Shown: positions 1 through 5,223 of the stretch, in pieces
How the letters are laid out: each line of letters opens with the position of its first letter
How positions within the stretch are numbered: the stretch's first letter is position 1
Source: Bacillota bacterium
Lineage (GTDB): Bacteria > Bacillota > UBA994
DNA: 5,223 bases
Assembly: GCA_018725535.1 (NCBI GenBank)
Contig: QLUS01000113.1
Location: 1-5,223 of the forward strand
Reading direction: 5' to 3'
Position numbers and translations under genes: made by a program
Notes under the pieces: model-generated
What the model saw: the letters and a program-made list of their open reading frames with translations, nothing else
The model's database searches: none
Told to the model about the DNA's origin: nothing

Positions 1-105
1 AATAGTCGGCCAGTCCTCCGCACACCCCCGCGATCACGCGGTTATCCCTACTGCGATAGAGACGCTTCTGCACAACGATCATCCCTTCCTGTGGCATCTA
101 GAGAA

Positions 106-470
106 GTAATACGTGCAGGAGTTGATGTGGTTTCAGGTAAGTCCATCAGTACAAACGCCATTGGGAGGACATTAACTGGAACACTTGGGTCGACGTGAAC
201 GAGGAAATTAAAGAGCAACACCGGCATGACTTCAGGCAAGTCTTAGCCTACTCGACACTATCCGATGCCAAAAAGAATACGTGCTGCCTAGTCTATCCGT
301 GCCTAAGCAGCACAATGGAGTCACTTCGCCAACGGGGGAGAACGGTTCACCGGGCCTATGTAGGATTCGGTTCGCGCCGGGTCAAACTGCTTCTCCTAGC
401 TGTGCCCATGCATAACCAACTCGAGGACACCTTGGCCACATTAGCTGAAGAGTTTCGCCGTCCGGAGTGA
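106..470 (+). pseudogene. Relic of the C-terminal nuclease domain of a McrC-like restriction protein
   Basis: The frame open from 141 to the TGA at 468-470 reads YKRHWEDINW, then EIKEQHRHDFRQVLAYSTL, CLVYPC and RRVKLLLLAVPM. I recognise this as the end of McrC-type PD-(D/E)xK nucleases, the DNA-cleaving partner of an McrB-like GTPase in modification-dependent restriction. It looks broken. A stop (TAA, 138-140) lies just before this frame. The segment 106-138 in another frame reads VIRAGVDVVSG, which fits the family's strand before the catalytic motif, so a frameshift near 138-141 is likely. Where the family has D-A-K-Y-K the sequence has V-H-Q-Y-K, so catalytic D and K seem lost. The longest intact reading frame starts at GTG 195 (91 residues) and has no convincing Shine-Dalgarno site. 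Family assignment is from remembered motifs. It could instead be a small expressed protein of unknown role. Sequence 1-105 is open in this frame-1 reading but I could not assign it. The relic runs tail to tail with the large minus-strand gene, 33 bp apart. Confidence 0.5.
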
Positions 471-503
471 GGCTGACACAGGGTCAATGTAGGGATCGAG
501 GTA

Positions 504-3500
504 CTAAGGCACACTGATAATTTCGGTGAAAGTAGAGCGGTCTGACGTGGTGCCTAGACCCAGCCTGCCGTTGCCGTTGTGTCCCCACGCCCAAAGTACG
601 CCTTGATCAGTTGTGGCAAAGCTGTGATGATCGCCTGCTGAAATGCTAAGCCAGGTAGTTGCGATGGACAATTGCTGTGGAGAGTTGATGCTACTACCGC
701 CGTCAAATGAGATTTGCCCGTTCTGGTTGTTGCCCCATCCCCACAGCGTTCTGTTGGCTTGCAGGGCTAGCGTATGCCTACCGCCGGTTGCCACCGCCAC
801 CCAATTGGATTGAGCGCCGACGCGAGTGGGGGTGCGGCGAGACTGAAAGTCACCGAGTCCAAGTTCGCCATCGCCATTCCAGCCCCATGCCCAGAGCGTA
901 CCGTCGCGGCGTATAGCCATAGTGTGGAACCTCCCTGCTGAGACTAACTGCCAGTCATTAGCGAGGCCCACTCTAGCTGGCGCGTTCCTTTGCTGTAGGT
1001 CGTCCCCTAAGCCGAGGACACCGTTCCCGCCCCAACCCCAAGTCCATAACGACCCATCTCGACGAATTCCGGCGACATGCCAGTCTCCTGCAGAAACAGA
1101 CACCCAGTCGCTATCCGTCCCGATTCGCGAGGGATTCAGCTGTTGGAGGGTGTTCCCTTGCCCAAGTTGCCCGGAGGTATTCCGTCCCCAAGCCCAGAGC
1201 GAGCCGTCAGCGCGTAATCCCACGCTGAAATCCGGCCCTGCGTCAATAGAGACCCAATCCGTCCATGTGCCTACTCGCTCAGGGGCAAGTCGGGCATTAG
1301 TATCCCCAAGACCTAGCTGTCCGCCGGCATTCTCTCCCCAGGCCCAGAGGCTTCCGTCTGTGCGAATAGCTAGCGAATGCCGCTCACCTACCGCTAGGGC
1401 ACGCCAATTTGTGCCGGGAAAGACCTGTGTTGGCCCAAACACAGGTCGAACATGGTTGAGTCCGAGCTGTCCTGCCGAATTGTTGCCCCATGCCCAGAGT
1501 GTGCCGTTGCTGCCTAGGGCCAGACTATGAAGCGACTTGGTTGTTACGGCTGTCCATGTGTTTGGCGAGGTTACGGCTGTCGCTCTGGTTCTACCTGTGC
1601 CCAGGCCCAGTCCAAGGTTCCCCATGTGGCCGTCCGTGCCTGAAGCCCAGAGGCCACCTTGTTGCGTGATGGCGAAAGAAGAGCGTCCACCCGCCACAAC
1701 GGTTCTCCACAGTAGCCCTCCCCCCACCATAGTGGGATGGGAACGTGTGCTGAAGTCGCCGAGTCCCAGTTCTCCTGCGGAATTGCTGCCCCATGTCCAC
1801 AGGGAGCCATCGCCGCGAATGGCGGTTGAATGCGTATGCCCTGCGGCAACATGAGTCCAGTTGGAGTCAATCCCCACGCGCAGAGGCGATGTACGGGCAT
1901 CAGGCGAATCTCCTAGACCTAACGCACCATTGGCATTGCTTCCCCATGCCCAGAGCGAGCCGTCGCGACGCAGCCCTAGGCTGTGAAAGCTGCCACCGGT
2001 AGTTATCAGCCAGTCGTTAGCCAGGCCCACTCTAGTGGGGATATTGGCCAATGAGGTGTGTCCCACTCCGAGCTGCCCATGTCCATTCCAGCCCCATGCC
2101 CATAGAGTCCCGTCACGGCGTGTGGCCAATGAGTGCCAAGTGCCTGCAGCTACAGCAGCCCAATTTGCCGCTAGGTCCACTTGCGTGGGCGACAACGAGT
2201 TTGCTGTGTGACCAACGCCTATTTGTCCATCTGCGTTCAAACCCCAAGCCCAAAGCGTGCCATCGCTGCGGATAGCTAGGCTGTGCCAACCTCCTGCGGC
2301 GATGGAGACCCAAGTGTTACCTGTACCGACTCTCAGGGGGTGGTTGCGACTTTGTGTGTCGCCAAGCCCCAATTGCCCTACCCAGTTTGCGCCCCATGCC
2401 CACAAAGTGCCGTCGGCAGCAATGGCTAACGAATGAGAGTCTCCTGCGGCAATAGCCACCCAGTTATTCGCTGTCCCGACTTGCGTGGGAACAGGGGCAT
2501 GATTATTGTTGCCGAGCCCGAGCTGACCACTTGCGTTCCCACCCCAAGCCCAGAGAGTGCCATCTGAGCGTATGGCTAAAGAGTGTTCTTGCCCGCTGAC
2601 TACGGTTGTCCAGGTGGCTCGAGGGACTCCTCCCGTGCCTTCCCCGGTTGCGCTGGCAATGAACGGCAGCACTTCATCGATCGGGATGGCTAGATTAAGG
2701 TTTTGACCCCCCACGAAGAAGGACGTGGTCACGCCGATGACTCGCGCCTGATAGTCTACCAATACGCCACCGCTACTACCGGGTGAAATCGGCGCGGATA
2801 TCTGGATGTAGACAAGTCCTCCTACAGTCCTTGAGCGTGCGCTCACTAGCCCTTCTGCAATAGTATTCGACAGCCCCAGAGGATTGCCAATGGTTAAAAT
2901 TTTGTCCCCTGTGCGGACAGAAGCGTGTTCCCCGAGGGTCACGGTTGGCAAATTGGTGGCGTTTATCCTGATCACTGCTATGTCACGCGTCACACTTTGC
3001 GACAAGACTCGCTGCATAGCGTGCCGAGTCCCATCCGCTAGGGTTACGGTTGCCGAATGCGCATTGCGTATCACGTGCTCGTTAGTCACTATAAACCCGT
3101 CTTGCCGGACAATAAAGCCCGAGCCCTGTGCTAGTCCTCGCCCGGTGCTGTCAAAGGTCCGTATATGCACAACAGCTGGGCTTACGCGCGCAAAGACGTC
3201 CGCCGCCGTCAGGGTTGCTGTGCCGAAGTTAGCCACTAGGGTCGTATCGCGGGCTGGCATGGTAAAGGCGAAGGAAGCAGAAGTGCTGACAACCTCGGCT
3301 CCGTTAGTCCAGTTGATGAAGCGGCTGCCTTGGGGGACTGAGATGCTGATAGCAACAATTGTGCCAGCCTCATATGACCCTGCGCCGGTAGCAGTTCCTG
3401 GTGAGGTTAAGGTTAGTGTAAAGGTCGCAGCCACGGTCGCTTCTACGGAGCGATCAACCGTGCCGCCGTGCCCGTCAGTTACTGTAACTGTTATGCTGTA

Positions 3501-4415
3501 TGTGCCGCCGACATTCGGAGCAATCCAGGTGACATTAGCCCCTGTGCCTTGAATTGTGCCACCGGTGACGCGGTAACTGAAAGTAAGAGAGTCGCCATCA
3601 GGATCGTTGGCCAGAGTTATGATGCTCACGTGCTGACCACGCAGAATAGTTGTTGGGTTAAGAGTAACCCCATCAATCACCGGTACTCTGTTGGCAACTA
3701 AGACATAAAGGCTACGGCTCACAGTGTTTCCCGTTCCATCGCTTACGGTGACTACAATTTCATAAGTTCCGGCGCTTGCGGGTGCGTGCCAGGTCACGGT
3801 AGGTCCAGTGCCCACAACGTGCCCGCCGCTTACGTGGTAGGCGTAGTTAAGAGTATCTCCATCGGGGTCTTGAGCAGTAACAGTGATGCTGACTTGTTGC
3901 CCACGATAGATCCTTGTTGCATTCACCGCTAATGAAGCTATGCGAGGTGGAACACTGCCCACTGTAACGGTGGCCGTGGATTCTTCCCAGGCGACTCGGA
4001 ACCCTAATGCCTCGCTGACAAAGCGCAAGGGTACCATCGTTCGTCCTTGTCGCACGGTAGCCGGAACATCCAGCCTGACTACGCGGTCATTTACTGTGGC
4101 GCTGCTGTCTCCTACGCGCAAGCTAACGCGGATCGCGCCAAGCTCGAGCACAACACTGTTAGTTCTCTCGTGCCACTCCACTGTTGCACCGAGAGCTTCG
4201 CCTATCGCTCGAAACGGTACCAACATGCGACCCGCCTGCATGACCGGTGCCACATCAGTTGCTAAAAGCCTGCCCTGCACAACTAGGGTAATAGGTCTGT
4301 TGGCATATACTTCGTTCGCTGGCACACTGCCTAGCGCAAACACAAATGACGCAGCAATAACCATGGTTGCCACACAAAGAACGAAAGGCCTCCATCGCCT
4401 AACTCCAAGTGCCAT
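504..4415 (-). CDS. Secreted HtrA-like serine protease with copper-amine-oxidase stalk, Ig-like domains and 14 RCC1 repeats
   Basis: The 1303-residue product is probably an exported protease acting outside the membrane. Residues below count from the ATG at 4415. A signal peptide covers 1-38 (RRWRP, then hydrophobic FVLCVATMVIAASFVFALG; cleavage likely after VPA or VYA). Residues 40-153 hold two copper-amine-oxidase N-terminal stalk motifs (VPFRAIGEALGA and VPLRFVSEALGF). Two Ig/PKD-like domains follow (156-240 and 244-328), each with DPDGD. Residues 331-398 resemble an InlB B-type repeat. Residues 403-588 are an HtrA/DegP-type trypsin-like domain: GSGFIV, TNEHVI (His447), RDIAVIRI (Asp478), TIGNPLGL and PGSSGG (Ser548), so the triad is intact. 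No PDZ domain follows; residues 601-1303 are fourteen RCC1 units. No LPXTG, SLH or C-terminal membrane segment is visible, so the protein is probably released or held non-covalently. An in-frame ATG at 4445 would add ten residues, but only the 4415 ATG has a strong Shine-Dalgarno site. Substrate is unknown. Confidence 0.93.
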   Translation of the reverse strand: MALGVRRWRPFVLCVATMVIAASFVFALGSVPANEVYANRPITLVVQGRLLATDVAPVMQAGRMLVPFRAIGEALGATVEWHERTNSVVLELGAIRVSLRVGDSSATVNDRVVRLDVPATVRQGRTMVPLRFVSEALGFRVAWEESTATVTVGSVPPRIASLAVNATRIYRGQQVSITVTAQDPDGDTLNYAYHVSGGHVVGTGPTVTWHAPASAGTYEIVVTVSDGTGNTVSRSLYVLVANRVPVIDGVTLNPTTILRGQHVSIITLANDPDGDSLTFSYRVTGGTIQGTGANVTWIAPNVGGTYSITVTVTDGHGGTVDRSVEATVAATFTLTLTSPGTATGAGSYEAGTIVAISISVPQGSRFINWTNGAEVVSTSASFAFTMPARDTTLVANFGTATLTAADVFARVSPAVVHIRTFDSTGRGLAQGSGFIVRQDGFIVTNEHVIRNAHSATVTLADGTRHAMQRVLSQSVTRDIAVIRINATNLPTVTLGEHASVRTGDKILTIGNPLGLSNTIAEGLVSARSRTVGGLVYIQISAPISPGSSGGVLVDYQARVIGVTTSFFVGGQNLNLAIPIDEVLPFIASATGEGTGGVPRATWTTVVSGQEHSLAIRSDGTLWAWGGNASGQLGLGNNNHAPVPTQVGTANNWVAIAAGDSHSLAIAADGTLWAWGANWVGQLGLGDTQSRNHPLRVGTGNTWVSIAAGGWHSLAIRSDGTLWAWGLNADGQIGVGHTANSLSPTQVDLAANWAAVAAGTWHSLATRRDGTLWAWGWNGHGQLGVGHTSLANIPTRVGLANDWLITTGGSFHSLGLRRDGSLWAWGSNANGALGLGDSPDARTSPLRVGIDSNWTHVAAGHTHSTAIRGDGSLWTWGSNSAGELGLGDFSTRSHPTMVGGGLLWRTVVAGGRSSFAITQQGGLWASGTDGHMGNLGLGLGTGRTRATAVTSPNTWTAVTTKSLHSLALGSNGTLWAWGNNSAGQLGLNHVRPVFGPTQVFPGTNWRALAVGERHSLAIRTDGSLWAWGENAGGQLGLGDTNARLAPERVGTWTDWVSIDAGPDFSVGLRADGSLWAWGRNTSGQLGQGNTLQQLNPSRIGTDSDWVSVSAGDWHVAGIRRDGSLWTWGWGGNGVLGLGDDLQQRNAPARVGLANDWQLVSAGRFHTMAIRRDGTLWAWGWNGDGELGLGDFQSRRTPTRVGAQSNWVAVATGGRHTLALQANRTLWGWGNNQNGQISFDGGSSINSPQQLSIATTWLSISAGDHHSFATTDQGVLWAWGHNGNGRLGLGTTSDRSTFTEIISVP
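507..2615 (-). repeat. Fourteen tandem RCC1 repeat units inside the large gene (about 150 bp period)
   Basis: The C-terminal 703 residues of the large protein are fourteen complete units of 50-51 residues with the pattern W..V.AG..HSLAIR.DGTLWAWG.N..GQLGLGD...P..VG. The LW.WG motif occurs fourteen times at 50-51 residue spacing; the seventh is degenerate (LWASG). RCC1 units each form one blade and seven make a propeller in known RCC1 proteins, so fourteen fits two propellers, about residues 601-952 and 953-1303. Unit n resembles unit n+7 at a constant offset of 352-353 residues. At DNA level, 951-976 and 2010-2035 (both encoding LANDW, units 11 and 4) match at 24 of 26 bases. RCC1 propellers are known as protein-binding platforms, so a recognition role is inferred here. 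Confidence 0.93.
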
Positions 4416-4425
4416 ATCGACGATG

Positions 4426-4433
4426 CCTCCTCT
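4426..4433 (-). promoter_or_regulatory. Shine-Dalgarno site that decides the start of the large protease gene
   Basis: On the minus strand the sequence AGAGGAGG lies 10 nt before the ATG at 4415-4413. The alternative in-frame ATG at 4445-4443 is preceded by an A/T-rich stretch with no purine-rich site. The Shine-Dalgarno would fall inside the coding sequence if the longer form were used. The shorter start also puts the basic RRWR segment close to the N-terminus, as expected for a signal peptide. Confidence 0.75.
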
Positions 4434-4474
4434 ATATTCCCGCATTTATCTAACTAATGTTATCACAGGTTGCG

Positions 4475-4487
4475 GTTGCATTGCAAC
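4475..4487. promoter_or_regulatory. 13-bp perfect palindrome in the leader of the large gene, possible operator
   Basis: GTTGCA and TGCAAC flank a single T, giving a perfect inverted repeat. It lies just downstream of the predicted transcription start of the large gene, a usual position for a repressor site. A tandem GGTTGC duplication (4468-4479) overlaps its left arm. No regulator can be named. It is too short to act as a terminator, and it is not followed by a T run in either direction. Confidence 0.3.
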
Positions 4488-4499
4488 AACACTAGTCCT

Positions 4500-4529
4500 G
4501 TTACAGAGGTTAAGTGGCATCATTGTCAA
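4500..4529 (-). promoter_or_regulatory. Candidate sigma-A-type promoter for the large protease gene
   Basis: Read on the minus strand, a perfect TTGACA lies at 4529-4524, followed after 18 bp by TGTAAC (4505-4500), which matches four of six bases of TATAAT. This predicts a transcript starting near 4493 and a leader of about 80 nt. A second possible -10, TGTGATAAC (extended type) about 30 bp further downstream, has only a weak TTGCAA as its -35 box. The assignment rests on motif matching alone. Confidence 0.45.
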
Positions 4530-4598
4530 TTAGCAAGGAAGCGAGACTTTGCCACTGACCCTAGCAGGTTCTGATCAGGAACTCCATTGCCTCGAGGG

Positions 4599-4627
4599 TT
4601 GACAACGAGTGTGGTATGTGATATATG
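4599..4627 (+). promoter_or_regulatory. Sigma-A-type promoter of the GntR-ABC operon
   Basis: A perfect TTGACA (4599-4604) is followed after exactly 17 bp by TATATG (4622-4627), with a TG pair a few bases upstream of the -10. The predicted start of transcription is near 4634, about 40 nt before the TTG start codon. The -10 box and the start region are overlapped by the palindrome at 4626-4650, which suggests repression by the regulator encoded immediately downstream. Confidence 0.6.
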
Positions 4628-4650
4628 TGTACTAAAGCAAATAGCACACA
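4626..4650. promoter_or_regulatory. 25-bp imperfect palindrome, likely operator of the YtrA-type regulator
   Basis: The arms TGTGTACT (4626-4633) and AGCACACA (4643-4650) pair at seven of eight positions around a 9-bp centre. Written differently this is TGTGTA-N13-CACACA. As I recall, the site bound by Bacillus subtilis YtrA is AGTGTA-N13-TACACT, so the spacing and most half-site bases agree. Its position over the -10 box and transcription start fits self-repression. Binding is inferred and was not tested against other sequences. Confidence 0.5.
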
Positions 4651-4673
4651 GTGAAAATCGGGGGTGATGCACA

Positions 4674-5087
4674 TTGCTTCGTATCGACCAGCGCAACTCT
4701 ACTCCCATCTACCAACAGCTGATACAAGGCGTAAAGGAAGCCCTTTTGCGGGGCGGCTTGCGCTTTGGCGACAAGATGCCCTCTGTGCGCGAACTGGCAG
4801 GTCAGCTGGCGATAAACCCTAACACTATTCAAAAGGCTTATCAAGAGTTAGAGCGGCAGGGGGTCATTGAGTCTCTGCGCGGACGGGGCACCTTTGTCTG
4901 TCAGCACATTGAGGCTCATGCCGATTTAGCGCGGCAAGCAGAGGTTAACGAGGCGCTACGCAAAGTCTTAATCGAAGCGCACTACCTAGGGCTCGGGGCA
5001 GAGCGGATTATGGCCATGGTAAAAGAGCACTTACACGACTTAAGTATAGGGGGAATGAGTAATGCGTGTGGTCGTCGAAGATGTTAG
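4674..5087 (+). CDS. GntR-family transcriptional repressor, YtrA subfamily
   Basis: The 137-residue protein is a cytoplasmic DNA-binding regulator. Residues 1-75 form the GntR winged helix-turn-helix: the opening LRIDQRNSTPIYQQLIQGVKEALL, then PSVRELAGQLAINPNTIQKAYQELERQGVIES for the helix-turn-helix (about 36-66) and RGRGTFV for the wing. Residues 82-121 are a short helical tail, as in the YtrA subfamily; no larger ligand-binding domain is present. The start is TTG. It is supported by GGGGGTGAT at 4660-4668, a near-perfect Shine-Dalgarno five bases upstream, and an in-frame stop at 4665-4667 rules out anything longer. The last residues (about 127-137) overlap the ABC gene in another frame and look unconserved. 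YtrA-type regulators usually repress the ABC transporter operon they sit in and are often released under cell-envelope stress. That role is inferred here from family and context. Confidence 0.92.
   Translation: MLRIDQRNSTPIYQQLIQGVKEALLRGGLRFGDKMPSVRELAGQLAINPNTIQKAYQELERQGVIESLRGRGTFVCQHIEAHADLARQAEVNEALRKVLIEAHYLGLGAERIMAMVKEHLHDLSIGGMSNACGRRRC
5048..5054 (+). promoter_or_regulatory. Shine-Dalgarno site of the ABC ATPase gene, inside the regulator gene
   Basis: AGGGGGA lies seven bases before the ATG at 5062 and within the 3' end of the GntR gene. The nearby ATG at 5055-5057 is in the GntR frame and is therefore not the ABC start. The placement suggests translational coupling of the two genes. 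Confidence 0.6.
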
Positions 5088-5223
5088 CAAGGATTTTGGT
5101 GGACAAAAAGCCCTAGACGGAGTCTCCTTCGAGGTGCAACCGGGCGCAGTCTTTGGCATAGTGGGCCCAAACGGCGCAGGGAAGACGACTCTGCTTAAAA
5201 CGATTATGGGCTTGCTGGAACCA
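5062..5223 (+). CDS. ABC transporter ATP-binding protein, 5' part only
   Basis: The first 54 residues of an ABC ATPase are present and the gene continues past the window. It opens MRVVVEDVSKDFGGQKALDG, the usual first strand and A-loop region, followed by a Walker A motif GPNGAGKTT at about residues 37-45 and LLKTIMGLLEP. Such subunits hydrolyse ATP at the inner face of the membrane to drive a partner permease. The signature motif, Walker B and the permease lie outside the window, so substrate and direction are unknown. It overlaps the preceding regulator by 26 bp, which indicates one operon. The order regulator then ATPase is that of ytrA-type operons, which favours an export or envelope-stress transporter over a nutrient importer. 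Confidence 0.93.
   Translation, partial: MRVVVEDVSKDFGGQKALDGVSFEVQPGAVFGIVGPNGAGKTTLLKTIMGLLEP

Noticed and set aside
48..239. Minus-strand open frame of 63 codons
   Set aside because: It overlaps the McrC-like relic on the opposite strand and shows no motif or ribosome site.
471..503. Possible bidirectional terminator between the relic and the large gene
   Set aside because: No stable stem followed by a T run could be found on either strand in the 33-bp gap or just beside it.
922..1530. Plus-strand open frame of 202 codons opposite the RCC1 region
   Set aside because: It is a shadow of the repeat-rich gene on the other strand. Its proline/serine-rich translation simply mirrors the WAWG/DG repeats and has no domain or ribosome site.
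507..2615. Possible CRISPR or non-coding satellite repeat
   Set aside because: The period of about 150 bp keeps one reading frame across 14 units and translates to RCC1 blades; no short identical repeats with unique spacers exist.
2884..3552. Plus-strand open frame of 222 codons opposite the protease and Ig-like domains
   Set aside because: The minus strand here encodes clear, continuous domains with a catalytic triad. The plus frame has no recognisable motif or Shine-Dalgarno.
3940..4533. Plus-strand open frame of 197 codons opposite the signal peptide and stalk region
   Set aside because: It is antisense to the start of the large gene and runs through its promoter region; no family features were seen.
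4526..4844. Two minus-strand open frames opposite the GntR gene and its promoter
   Set aside because: They are shadows of a well-supported GntR coding region and of a promoter region, with no recognisable product.

Overview
The window looks like a piece of a Bacillota (Firmicutes) chromosome, most likely from a Clostridia-type lineage. The evidence is a secreted protein with the copper-amine-oxidase N-terminal ('stalk') motif common in that group, a YtrA-type GntR regulator placed directly before an ABC transporter ATPase, strong AGGAGG-type Shine-Dalgarno sites, and canonical TTGACA promoters. The species cannot be named from the sequence.

Layout from left to right: (1) About 1-470, plus strand: the decayed C-terminal end of what looks like a McrC-family PD-(D/E)xK restriction nuclease, with an apparent frameshift and loss of the catalytic D and K. 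(2) 504-4415, minus strand, convergent with the relic: one very large gene (1303 residues) for an exported multidomain protein. Its order is signal peptide, copper-amine-oxidase-like stalk motifs, two Ig/PKD-like domains, an InlB-B-like repeat domain, an HtrA-type trypsin-like serine protease with an intact triad and no PDZ domain, then fourteen RCC1 repeats. (3) 4416-4673: a divergent intergenic region with a TTGACA promoter facing each way and two short palindromes. (4) 4674-5087, plus strand: a GntR/YtrA-family repressor with a TTG start. (5) 5062-5223, plus strand: the first 54 codons of an ABC transporter ATPase, overlapping the repressor and cut off by the window edge.

The repressor and ABC gene form a typical self-regulated ytrA-like operon, and a 25-bp imperfect palindrome over the promoter start region is the likely operator. 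The large protein is probably an extracytoplasmic protease whose substrate or partner recognition is done by RCC1 propellers instead of PDZ domains. Its 14 repeats fall into two sets of seven with a constant offset of about 352 residues, and unit n resembles unit n+7. This suggests two seven-bladed propellers made by duplicating a whole propeller. No RNA gene, CRISPR array, insertion sequence or convincing terminator was seen.
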